Assembly: GCF_017916325.1 (NCBI RefSeq)
Contig: NC_090169.1
Location: 253,501-317,500 of the forward strand
Direction: 5' to 3'
From: Leishmania martiniquensis
Taxonomy: Eukaryota; Euglenozoa; Kinetoplastea; Trypanosomatida; Trypanosomatidae
Length of the DNA stretch: 64,000 nt
Within the stretch, counting starts at the first letter, position 1, and every line of letters starts with the position of its first letter. The translations under genes and the position numbers were made by a program. Below are positions 10,299-20,167 of this stretch, one piece after another. Below the pieces are notes generated by a model. The model was not told the DNA's origin. It made no database searches and saw only the letters and a program-made list of their open reading frames with translations.

Positions 10299-13010
10299 GG
10301 GAGGAGGGGGAGGAGGGCCTGTGCGTTTAGGGAACGAACGAAGAGAACAAAAAAAGCGCAGAAGCCGACTGCGCTCCGCGTCTACACGCCGCGCAGGCCC
10401 TCCCTCCTCTTCCGCCTCTCACGATTCATCTCCTCGCTGGCTTCTCACCCCGCCGTCTCCTTGTATGTGTGTGTGTGTGCGCGTCCTCCTCCCTCACCGC
10501 TGCTTTGAGTGTGAGAAAGGGCTCCGCAACAACAGTGTAGCCCTTTCCTCCATGTCGTATGCCCCCTGTCTACGTGGGTGCAGAGACACAGACACACGTT
10601 GCTGTTGCTGTCGCGCGCACCCGTCAAAAAATACACCCATGCACGAGGCACAGGTACCCCCTCGTTCGGTATGTTTCCTCTGGATTCACTATTTTCCTGC
10701 ACGATCTTTATTTTTTTCCGTTGTATCTTTTTACGTGCCCCTCTCCCTCTTCCCTCCCCACCCACCCCCTCGCCCCCTAACGTGGTGCAGTTTTCTTTTT
10801 GTTGTTGTTCAGTGACTTCTCCCCTCCGTGTATGTTATGTAAGTGCGTAACAGAGGGCCTCTTGACGTTGTCGAATCGTTTCTATTTTTCGATATATATT
10901 TTTTTCTTCGCACGTGCTCATTCTCCTTCCTTGCAGGTGCTGTGTGCCCTAACGCCTGGCACTACATGCCCGTGCACGACTCCGCTGCGGCCATCTGGAT
11001 TGTAGAGAAGGGGGAGGGAAGCGGCACGAGCGACGTGGATAGGGGCGTGCGCGAGGACGCATACAAGCTCCTTCGGGGTGGGGGAGAAGGGAGGGGGAGG
11101 AGGGAAAGGCATGCGTGTGTGAGCATAGCAACACAAAACGAAATACACAGGTCAGAAAGTTTTTTCTCTCTCTTTTCACGCCACCACACACACACGCGCG
11201 CGCATTTTTTCCTCAAAATTGCTTTGCTCACCTCCTCTCTCTCTCGCTCTGCCTGTCTCTGTCTGCCTGTGTGTTTTTTTTCTCTCTCTCTTCTCTCATC
11301 TTTACTCTTCTCTTTTCACATTTTGAATTCACTATTCTGTCTGTTGGGTGGACATTCGACAAAGGAGCGCGTCTGTGATCGTTTTTTCTGTTTGTTTTAC
11401 CTTTCACCTTTCGCTTCGTTCGCTCCTTTCCCTCAGATATTTCTTTCTCTCCCTCCCTCTCTCCCTCTCTGAAAGAACTGAATCCCACACAGGTAAAGAA
11501 GAAAAAGAGTAAAAGAAAACGACAAAAAAAAGAAATGTTCAACAACACGGACACAGTCAAAAGGGTATCCTTCCTCAAGGGGCACATACGCGTACGCAGC
11601 ACGTAGCTCTTCACACACCCTCCTCTTCCTCCCCCGTCTTGACTACCCCCTTTTTTCTTTTTCTCTCTTTGACTGCTGGCCCTCTCGCACTCCTCACACT
11701 TCAGCTAAGATCCTTTGTGCACAGTTGGCCACGTCGACTTTGCTGTTTTTTTCTTTTTCCTGTGTGTGTGTGTCAAGGGTACGGCTCTTCAAATCTTCCC
11801 AATGAGCCTGGTCGTATCATCTCTCTCTCTGTTGTCAGCTCTTTGTCTGCCTGATGTTGGTGTCGTGTTTAATGGTGGATATTTCTTCTTCTGGACGCCT
11901 TTTTTTTCTCTCGGTGCCGTGCCTGTCGGCCCATGAGCACTGGAGAACTTCCACACATACATATATGCATGCCTGCGCTGCGTCGTCTTCTCTCCCTCTA
12001 CTTCGTCTGCCTGCCTCACTTTACGTGGCGAGATGTCTCTGTGCCTTTCCGTTACCTCTCAGTTTTTGTTATTGTGTATTGGGGATGTCTCTTTCTCTCC
12101 CCCTGCCTTTCACTGGCTCTCTGTCTGGTGATGTTGTACGATTGCTTTCCTGCACTCACGGCTCCTCTCTCCTCTTTCTTGACGTTTCTCTGTTTGAGTC
12201 AGTGCCCAGTACGCGGGTCTCACTGCATGGCCCTTCCCCACCTCCCCGCTCCGCAGCTGCATAGCCACGTCAGCTTCTCTGTGCAGAGGTAAGTGTGTGT
12301 GTGTGTGTGTTTAGACCTTCTAAAGCACTCTTGTGCGCCTCCCCACTCGCACCGGCGCTGTATTTCTTTAAAGTGATAGTTCCAAGAAAAATAATGCACA
12401 AACGCAACGCGCAACAGCAGTGTCAGGAGAGGAACTGAGGGGAAAGGGGGTAGGACACAGCAACTCGCTTCTCAGCCCAGTCTTTGGACACTCTTTCACA
12501 CCAGCATCTCTCTTGAGGTGTTGCCTCTCGTATCCCTTTTTGAATCGAGCTGCCTTTTAGAGTAGAGAAGGTCTCTGAAGAGGAACCCGCGGGGGTGGGG
12601 TGGGTGGGGAAAGAGACTGAGAGCCGTGCGAGTGGGAGGAGGGAAGGGCGCATCCGATGAATAGCAACATCACAGATAGGTCGCACGCAGGTCGGCGATA
12701 GGAGGCATGAATACCCTTGGGCTCTCTTTCTGCTTGCTTCTCGTCCACCGCTGCCTTCTGCCATCGTATCACGACTGCGCCTCCGGTGCAGAGCCCACCA
12801 AACCTCGTTTCGCTGTCTCTGACACACACACACACACTTACATCACCGCTGCATCGTTCGCTGCTCCTTCAGGCGGACACAAGTTCGTGCGACACCGCTC
12901 TTCCCTCTATCCAGGAGTGTCCTTTATGACGTTTACGACAGCTCCGCGCTTTGGCTCGTGGTGTGTGGTAAAATCCCTGATGACGCGCTGAGCACACACA
13001 CACACACACC

Positions 13011-13312
13011 TCGGCGCGTGCGTCTCTGTGTGTGTGTGTGTGGAGGGGAGGGAGAGAGAGCCGCTCAAGCCGTCCACCCCCTGCACCCCTGCGAAAGGGG
13101 GAGCCGTCTCTGGTGCTGGCAGGGCGAAGCGCCCCCGTCTGTGGCACCGACATGACGTGCAGAGTGTCAGCATGACTCGAGCGTCTCTCACGCGGCCCTG
13201 GCTGCCTGCTGGTGTGTGTGCTGAGTCTGAGGCGCCGCGACCGTTGCTCGGTGGTGGGGCGGAGAGCGGAGGCGGACGCCTTCCCCGTGTGGGAGGGAAT
13301 GGGCACGCTGAG
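13011..13312 (+). repeat. Interspersed repeat, copy A (retroposon-like)
   Basis: These 302 bp match 34152-34453 with one mismatch and no gap, and 51501-51765 with one mismatch over the 265 bp shared. The order of parts is a GC-rich start, a TG run, GGAGGGGAGGGAGAGAG, two hairpin-capable segments (CCCC..GGGG near 13086-13100 and GGGCG-AAG-CGCCC at 13122-13134), then a GC-rich 3' half. A CA run precedes it and an A-rich segment follows. Position downstream of a CDS, orientation and the A-rich end fit a Leishmania SIDER-type degenerate retroposon, but I cannot confirm the family without a consensus. Confidence 0.85.
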
Positions 13313-14261
13313 GCCGAACAGAAAAACGCAACCGTTTCCTTCCTTCGTTCGTCGTTGTACACCTCTCCCGGGAGGCATAATGGTGTGATTAAATCGAGGG
13401 GGAGAGAAGAAGCGATACAGCGGGGTGGGACGGAGGGGGCGGGGCGATCGACCATCTGACGCTTACTTCAGTGGAAAAGAGCTGGTCACCCACCGGTATG
13501 TGTGCTGGTGGCTTATCGGCGCCGCTCCTCTCTTCTCCCTCTGAGAAAGCACCTTGGTGAGGCTCGGGTGCCTTCTCTCTCTCTCCCCCTCGCTACTGCG
13601 ACTGACCGTGGCTTCAGAAAGTGTTCCACACCACCGCTGTTCGAGCCCTGTTCTACCTCCTACCGATGCGACAAGGAGCTGGAAGGAGAGTTGCCACCGC
13701 ACTCTCCTTCATGCACAGACACCGTGCTTGTGCGCGTATCTCTGTGCCTGCACGAAGGAAAAAAAACACTGAACTCCTGCGGGTATGGCCTCCGTGGGAG
13801 GGGCACGGCCGCATACACCACACACCCACCCAGAGCTCGGATCAATGGGAACGAATATGCTTGCTCGCCCTCTTCCATCCCTCTCCCCCCTCACTTCGTA
13901 CGGACGAAGGAAAGGCAGCCTCCATCAACGTTTAGATTTGTCCTATTCTCCTGCCTCCATCACCTCTTCCTCGTCCTGCTGAGGCGCTCTTCAAGTCGAG
14001 GTGTGTTACAGCTTACGGAAGCTTGTGCGTGCACGCTCGTAGTAGCTCTCTCGAGTCGCCTCCCCCTCCCCTCCCCCTAGAGCGCTCCCCTGTTGCTGTT
14101 TTTAAGGAACGCATGTGCATCTCCATCGAACATCTGTAGCACTTAAGGAGCGTGTAGCAGTGCAGCTGCCAGCCCCACCCCCACATCCCACTCCCTCGCA
14201 TACATACATCGTCTTTCTCCTGGCATCGACATCTCCTCTCGCTCGCCTCACCGCCGCGTCG

Positions 14262-14263
14262 AG
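14262..14263 (+). promoter_or_regulatory. Candidate spliced-leader acceptor AG (distal)
   Basis: An AG after the CT-rich stretch 14211-14255. Use of this site keeps ATG 14378 as the first ATG. The competing site at 14389-14390 would exclude it. Confidence 0.3.
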
Positions 14264-14377
14264 CTGGGAGTACGAAAGGCAGCGAGGGGAAAGTGTGTGT
14301 GTGTGTGTGTTGCTTTCGTTCTCATCGATTCTCTCGCTTATCCACGCTCGTGTGCGCGTCTGTGGACGCCTTTATAC

Positions 14378-17300
14378 ATGCGGACCTCAGGAGCAGCCCG
14401 CGCCGCTGAACAAAATGTCTGGCCTCAGCGCGGCGCGGCAACGGCCAAGAAAAAATCGAAGGAGGTGTTGGCTGGCGGCGTAGCCGGGCAGTCAGCACGA
14501 ACACGGAGCATGCAAATTGAGGCTGCCGTGCGTCACGTTGCCCAGCTACCGGCGTTTGTGGCCTGGGCGCCCGACAAGGCGGCAGCAACACCCAGCCTCG
14601 TGGGGAAGTACTTGGAGTCGCAAGTGGCGCAGGTGGCCGCGCAGCTCAAACCCATCCAGCAGGCTGGCAACTACGAGCGACTCTTACTTCTGCTCGCAGA
14701 GCTACTCGACAGTGACCTAGCGGCCGGTCTTACGCCGCGGGCGGTGGAGGGCGGCGTCCTCGATCTCATGCACGGCTGTGCCGCTGCAATCGTCAAGGGA
14801 GAAAGTGACGTTTACGACAATCCGCACAGCAGCGGGCGGAGACGCCATGGTGCGGCAGCGCTGACCGGTGCACACTTTTCGTGCTGTCACGAGACGGCGT
14901 TTGGCAGCACTTCCGACCGTAGTAGAGAGAAATGTCGTGGTATTGCGGTGCCCATCGAGAGCCTTCTCCCTCCCCTCATTGACCAGCCTGCTAAGGGGCT
15001 GAGAGAAGTGCGGGAGGACGCTGGTGAGGACGTCACAGAGGATGAGCGTACTGCCGCCGAGATGGAGATCTGGGAGACCTTCATGGCCACTTCCCGCGCA
15101 GCCGCGACCGCAGAGGGTGCAATGAGGATGCCTGGTGCTGTTGCAGCCGCGACCACAGTCTCGAGCGCCTCTGGCGCAAACGCCGCGCACTCCTTCACAC
15201 CAGCAGCGGAAGCGGGAGTGTCGCCGCTTGCGGCGTCATCTACCCCGATAGTGGCAATACGCTCCTTTCCGGATGCCCTCTGTGCGCTCATTGAGCGCTG
15301 CACCGCCACGCCGCTGGTGTGTCTCACGCTGAGTGACCAGCAGTGTCAAGCAACCGCCGTGAGGGACCTGCTACGTGCGCTGCTGTCGATCACCCAGGGC
15401 GTTAATAGCAACGTGGTTTCTACCGCTGAATGTGGTGCCACTCTTGACTCCCACAGCCCCTCATCCGGTCATCACACAAGCGTCGCCGCGTCAGCGGCAC
15501 TGGACCTCCAGGCTGTGCGTATGGCTGCTTGGAAAGGTATTTCACGACTCCTCTCCAGATACCTGGACGGTGCCGACAGCACTGCGGAAGCGCCGACGAA
15601 CGCGCCGCGCCATGGGCAACAGCCTTGCAAGGCAAAGTCATTGAGGTCAGTGGAAGCATGGAAGGTGGGACCTGAGCAGCTGGACATCGTATCAGTCTTC
15701 GAGGATGTGACACACCAGTGGTCGTGTACGCTCGCCGTGCTCGCAGCGGAAAAGGGGCTAATGAGTGGCTTAGCAGTGAGGGGAGGAGGAGTGAATGTCA
15801 AGGCAGAGGGCGGCCCATTCGGGGCGCCGGGGTCTTCCCCAGGAGGTCGCAGCGGCACAGATGGCAGTGGTCCCGGTGACCAACTTTACGTGGTGCTCTG
15901 CGTCGCCCACCAAATCATAGCCGCTGAGCAGCGTGAGACCACGAAGGCCAGTCCACAGGCCACGCCTCACAAGCGACTGCTGCCCCCTCTGCTCATCCCT
16001 GTGGTCCTTCGCACGTTGTCGATGATCTCCGCAGCCAGCCCTCTCGCCTGCCGTGCCGCATCGTATGCACAGTTGTGTGTCGATGTGCTGTGGGGCGCAA
16101 CGTTGTTGGCACCGCGCGAATCCGCGCGCCAGCTCTTGTACGGCTCGATGGACGCTGCTGGCTTCGCCGGAGCTTGTGACGGCCGTTGCGAAGGCGAGGC
16201 GGGCGTCAAAGGAGGAGAAGCGAGCCCCCCAGCCATGGATCTCTTTCTTGCCCTACTCCAACAGTTCAACGAGGGCCACAGTGCCATGCACTGCGAGCTG
16301 CGTGACGATCTCGTGTGCCTCCTCGCTTCCCTACTTCGCTACGACATTCAATATGTGGAAGACGAGCTCGGCGCACGTCGTGCCGCGGAGAGCGGAGTAC
16401 AACGAGTATCTTTTGAGTCGCTCGTCTGCCCTGCCACCTCTCCGCCTATGGCCGAGACTCACACCACGCCGCTTACACTCAGCGCCGCCACGGTGGAGGC
16501 GATCAACGCCACCGTGGCACTGTTATTCGAGACAACGTGTGGGGCTGAGCTCACCACAACCGCGTACTCAGTCACGGCCACGGCCACCGCAGCCTTTCAG
16601 TCCACCGGTTCTGATGGCGTCGAAACTTTTCCAGCGGCGCTGCTCTCGCTCGACGCCGCGCGCCGGCACGCGCTGCGCTTCCAATCCATCGCCACCTCTG
16701 TGGCCCGTCGCCGCGAGCTGCTCGACTTCAAGGTTTACGGCTGGCAGCTTCTCGCTGCTCACTGCAGCTGGCAGCTGGCGCACCTCACCTACCGCGAATA
16801 CATTCGCCACAAGCGCAGCGCCGCCCCGACGGTGGGCACGGCGCTGTCCTTTCAAGAAGAGCATACTGCCTCCCTCCAATATGTCGCAGAGGAAAACCCC
16901 TGCGACGGAGCTGTCACGGCGGCCCTCTGGGGGATGCAGCTGTCGCAGCTCGGCTTCGTGGATGTATTGCTCATGTACGTCGACATGCGCACGGACGAGG
17001 CGGCCGTGGTGGCCTGGACGCAAGAGGAACTTCTGCGCTTGGAGGCGGAGGCCTGGCAGCTTCTCACATCCATGATCCTCTTCACACAGCACTTACGCAC
17101 GAAATCGGGTGGGCTGCAGGCCCGCTACCATCATCCGCGCAACCAGGTGTTGGTGGCGCCACAGCCGCAGCAGCGAGAGAGTGCTCCGTCGCCGTGCGTA
17201 TCGTGTGCATCTGTTGACGAGTGCAACTTGGGCAACGACACGAAGTACGCTGCCAGCGATGTGAACGGTACAGATGACGACACATCAAGGGTACTTTATG

Positions 17301-20167
17301 GAGCTGACAAGCACTTCATCGATGCCGGTGGTGTTCCGGTGGCGCTCCACTATTTGCTTAACGCGCCACCCGAGGCGGAATCTGTGAAGCGGTGGGCCCT
17401 CATCACCCTGGCCGCCATCGCGGGGCCGAGCGACATCGGCGAAGCGCGCGGTCCCTCAGGTGCCTACGCAAGCCGAGAGTTGGAGCGTGTTCAGACGGCC
17501 CTGACGCAGCACGCCCGGTCACTCATCCTGTTCCTAGTGAAGCTCATCCAGGAAGTGAACGTTTACGTCGACGCTGTGGGTGTTCCAGGAGCGTTGCCGC
17601 CCCTCATCTCCTCCGTCGCCGCGTCGGCGGCTTCGATGTCTCCACAGTGGGAATCAACCCACCGCTCCATGCGCGGGGACAACTACGCTGACTGGGCGGC
17701 GGCAATGCCACCATCCGCTGAAGTGCGCTGGAACTGGCTACCGCAATCGGTCACCCAGTCGGCCCTTGTCGCATGGTACCTGCTGCGCTGCATCGGGGAT
17801 GCCACTCCGGCAGAAGAGGAAGCAATGCGCGAGCAGGCGCTGGACGTGACAGGCAAGAATGTTGTCGATGCCGGTGACCTCCACGACGGGGAAAACGAGA
17901 TGGCATCACACGAGGCGGCCTCCACCGCGGCGGTAGCCGCCGCCGCCGCCGCGTTTACCTCTGGCGCGAGCCGGCGAGGAAGCCTCGGGCACGACAGAGC
18001 CCCTCTGCGGGGCTGTGTCATAGCGAATCGGCAACTGCACGACGAAGCGGGCTTATCCACGTCGAACGTGTCGTCATCCGGATCCTCCATGGGTCCGCTA
18101 GAGGTAAACGAGGACGTCATCGCCGCGAGCGACCACTGTCATCCAGCCGCGTCATCGAGGGCGGCAAGCGATGGTGTGTCGGCGTCCTGCACGTCGAATG
18201 AGGCTTCAGCCCTGCCGCATGGCCACGCACTCCTGAGCGGCACGCCCTCGGAGGTGCTGTGCGTTCCGAATCTTTTCGCGGAGCAGGGCGGAGTGGACTT
18301 GCTCACGGCATGGCTTCGACATGTAATGCGCCTCTGTTTGCCATCACGTCCAGGGCGGCAGCGTGGCGCCGGCGCAAGAGCCGCTCCGCAACTCACGGCG
18401 GAGGAGGTGGAACGCCTGGCGCGCTATGGTGACACCTTCCTCCTCCTGCTGGACGTTTTTCGTGCCATAGTGATGGGCTGCAATGTCACCGAGGTGCGCT
18501 TTGTCGACTCTGGCGGGGTGCATGGAGTACTGGACCTGATAGAGGCCTACGCACTGGCGCACGGTCTCGTTCGCCAGGCCTCCCGGCACGCGCGCCTGAT
18601 GGTGGCCGATAGCTGTGTCAGCGCTGCTGTCGGTACCGCAGATCATAAGGAGCAAGAGGGCGTACTGTACTACGCCACAACGCTGTTGTGTGATCTTTTG
18701 CAGCGTTGCCCGCGCGCCATCGGCGCCTTCGCCGCGTGGCGCAGCAGTCGAATCGCTTTCTCTCCACTCACCCCCGACGTGTACGAGTGCCGGCTGCCCA
18801 GCGCTGAGGGCATTGGGGCGGTGCAGCTGTTTCTGTGCCTCTGGGCGGCAAAGATGCCTGCTCCAGAGGGTGGCGGCGCACTGGGCAGCGTCACCGATAT
18901 CCCTGGGAACTCGTCTGGTTTAGAGCTTCTTCGGGTGCAGCTGCGGCCAGCTCTACGTGCCGCGTTGAAAGAGGAGTATGTGTGCCGCCTGTTGCGCCGG
19001 CGCGCCAAGCTGGGGGCAGTGCCGGCGGACTCCATTCGCAACTGTTACCGTTACCTGCACTCCGAGACGGTGCCAGAAATGGCGTCGAGAACGAAAGACG
19101 AGGGCGTGCCGGACGCGAGTATGCTTGCATACATGGAGAAGCTTCTCGCCCGCAGCAGCAGACACTCTGCCGTGCCGCCGGAGCAGCAGATTGCCCTTCT
19201 CATCGACGGCGCGCTGGGGCTGTGCATCAAAGTGTACGGGTGCCTGTCCACCGTCGGGTTCGACTCGCTTCGCACCGCAGAGGCATCGGCATTTGAAGCT
19301 CCGTCGATGGGGGTGCGCCTCTCCTCGCTAGAGCGGTCCTTCCTGGTCCAGATCGCCGCGCTTCCGGCGTTGTGTGTGGACGAAATCATCGTGGCCATGG
19401 CCGAGGTCGCCCTCGGGTGCCGTTCGTTTCATGCGGAGGCGACCTCCGAGAATGGTGACTCTGGTGGCCACGCTGGTAACGACGCGACGGCGTGGCGGCC
19501 CACAACGCCAGACCAGCGAGTGCTTCGCACTGCAGCGCAAGAGGCCGCCGTTCGTGCCGGAGAGCTCAATCAGATTATTGATCTCGGGGCACAGGTGCAG
19601 CAGGTGCGCGAGTCGCAGCTGTACAGCCGCCTCCTTGTTACACAGCTGCGACAGCCGGTCGGGCGGCTGGCGGACGGTCGTCCAGGCGCTGTAAAGGGTA
19701 TGTGGAAGTCACAGCGGTGCTACTCCGTCACTCGCAAGAGCGATCTGGTCGGTGGTGGCAGACTCTCACTCTCCGCATCCAAGCTGGCTTCGCGGCTTTC
19801 GGCTCGCTTCGCAACGGAGCAGCTGCAGCGGCAGCAGCTCATCACCTCCACCATGCCTCTGGCGCAGCAGTTCGACGCCGTGCACACAGTAACGTCGGTG
19901 GGTGAAGCGCAGAGCAGCAACATCCTGCCCAGTAACGCGCCCTGTGTGCTGGGCAGCTACCACACGCCTTATGCCTCACTCATGGAATCTGTCAGCGCCG
20001 CCACCCATGAGCGACTCCCGGCTCTCGCATTTAACCCCGCGGCGCCGCCATCGCGCCACACTGTGCCCGTGACGCAGCGGCACCAACAGCGGCAGGCAAT
20101 GATCGCGCGAAGCCTCCGTAAGCTTCCGCTGGATGAGCCGACCCTGCAGGCTCCTCGCAAGCCTTAA
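14378..20167 (+). CDS. Very large helical, armadillo-like protein; start uncertain
   Basis: This ORF encodes 1929 residues from the first in-frame ATG at 14378. The protein is Ala/Leu-rich and almost entirely helical. It has recurring armadillo-like turns: FIDAGGVPVALHYLL (around 17313), EQGGVDLLTAWL (around 18280) and FVDSGGVHGVLDLIE (around 18505). No catalytic motif, signal peptide or membrane segment is seen. ARM solenoids are binding scaffolds. An axonemal ARM protein (CFAP69 type) is one possibility that I cannot verify. The start is doubtful. The first AG after the best pyrimidine tract (14311-14340) is at 14389-14390, which would remove ATG 14378. The next ATG (14415) opens MSGLSAARQRPRK, which would join the main frame if the A-run at 14450-14455 had one more base. 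The next in-frame ATG is 14510. The bulk of the gene is certain, but its first 45 residues are not. Confidence 0.85.
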   Translation: MRTSGAARAAEQNVWPQRGAATAKKKSKEVLAGGVAGQSARTRSMQIEAAVRHVAQLPAFVAWAPDKAAATPSLVGKYLESQVAQVAAQLKPIQQAGNYERLLLLLAELLDSDLAAGLTPRAVEGGVLDLMHGCAAAIVKGESDVYDNPHSSGRRRHGAAALTGAHFSCCHETAFGSTSDRSREKCRGIAVPIESLLPPLIDQPAKGLREVREDAGEDVTEDERTAAEMEIWETFMATSRAAATAEGAMRMPGAVAAATTVSSASGANAAHSFTPAAEAGVSPLAASSTPIVAIRSFPDALCALIERCTATPLVCLTLSDQQCQATAVRDLLRALLSITQGVNSNVVSTAECGATLDSHSPSSGHHTSVAASAALDLQAVRMAAWKGISRLLSRYLDGADSTAEAPTNAPRHGQQPCKAKSLRSVEAWKVGPEQLDIVSVFEDVTHQWSCTLAVLAAEKGLMSGLAVRGGGVNVKAEGGPFGAPGSSPGGRSGTDGSGPGDQLYVVLCVAHQIIAAEQRETTKASPQATPHKRLLPPLLIPVVLRTLSMISAASPLACRAASYAQLCVDVLWGATLLAPRESARQLLYGSMDAAGFAGACDGRCEGEAGVKGGEASPPAMDLFLALLQQFNEGHSAMHCELRDDLVCLLASLLRYDIQYVEDELGARRAAESGVQRVSFESLVCPATSPPMAETHTTPLTLSAATVEAINATVALLFETTCGAELTTTAYSVTATATAAFQSTGSDGVETFPAALLSLDAARRHALRFQSIATSVARRRELLDFKVYGWQLLAAHCSWQLAHLTYREYIRHKRSAAPTVGTALSFQEEHTASLQYVAEENPCDGAVTAALWGMQLSQLGFVDVLLMYVDMRTDEAAVVAWTQEELLRLEAEAWQLLTSMILFTQHLRTKSGGLQARYHHPRNQVLVAPQPQQRESAPSPCVSCASVDECNLGNDTKYAASDVNGTDDDTSRVLYGADKHFIDAGGVPVALHYLLNAPPEAESVKRWALITLAAIAGPSDIGEARGPSGAYASRELERVQTALTQHARSLILFLVKLIQEVNVYVDAVGVPGALPPLISSVAASAASMSPQWESTHRSMRGDNYADWAAAMPPSAEVRWNWLPQSVTQSALVAWYLLRCIGDATPAEEEAMREQALDVTGKNVVDAGDLHDGENEMASHEAASTAAVAAAAAAFTSGASRRGSLGHDRAPLRGCVIANRQLHDEAGLSTSNVSSSGSSMGPLEVNEDVIAASDHCHPAASSRAASDGVSASCTSNEASALPHGHALLSGTPSEVLCVPNLFAEQGGVDLLTAWLRHVMRLCLPSRPGRQRGAGARAAPQLTAEEVERLARYGDTFLLLLDVFRAIVMGCNVTEVRFVDSGGVHGVLDLIEAYALAHGLVRQASRHARLMVADSCVSAAVGTADHKEQEGVLYYATTLLCDLLQRCPRAIGAFAAWRSSRIAFSPLTPDVYECRLPSAEGIGAVQLFLCLWAAKMPAPEGGGALGSVTDIPGNSSGLELLRVQLRPALRAALKEEYVCRLLRRRAKLGAVPADSIRNCYRYLHSETVPEMASRTKDEGVPDASMLAYMEKLLARSSRHSAVPPEQQIALLIDGALGLCIKVYGCLSTVGFDSLRTAEASAFEAPSMGVRLSSLERSFLVQIAALPALCVDEIIVAMAEVALGCRSFHAEATSENGDSGGHAGNDATAWRPTTPDQRVLRTAAQEAAVRAGELNQIIDLGAQVQQVRESQLYSRLLVTQLRQPVGRLADGRPGAVKGMWKSQRCYSVTRKSDLVGGGRLSLSASKLASRLSARFATEQLQRQQLITSTMPLAQQFDAVHTVTSVGEAQSSNILPSNAPCVLGSYHTPYASLMESVSAATHERLPALAFNPAAPPSRHTVPVTQRHQQRQAMIARSLRKLPLDEPTLQAPRKP

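Larger units (their letters stand above)
10299..14377. other. 4-kb gene-free stretch containing repeat copy A
   Basis: This is the longest gap in the window. It is rich in CT, T and TG/CA simple sequence. ORFs of 100-209 codons (for example 10843-11472, 11933-12292 and 13502-14080) give Ser/Leu/Phe/His/Thr-rich translations of that simple sequence, and I reject them as genes. The 302-bp repeat copy A lies at 13011-13312. The stretch probably holds a long 3' UTR of the LRR gene. Confidence 0.55.

Noticed and set aside
10843..11472. 209-codon open frame in the 4-kb gap
   Set aside because: It lacks an ATG at its beginning and is a Ser/Leu/Phe-rich translation of CT and T tracts.
11933..12292. 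119-codon hydrophobic ORF with ATG
   Set aside because: The hydrophobicity comes from T/C-rich DNA, and an overlapping frame (11854-12264) looks the same. No coding-like third-position bias was evident.
13028..13459. ORFs shared by the three repeat copies on both strands
   Set aside because: The same peptides appear only because the DNA is nearly identical. Frames start in simple TG/CA sequence, differ in length at each copy and have no protein character.
16053..17075. 340-codon ORF in another frame inside the large ARM-like gene
   Set aside because: It is a shadow frame of the 5.8-kb ORF, Arg/Ser/Pro-rich as expected for an out-of-frame GC-rich read.
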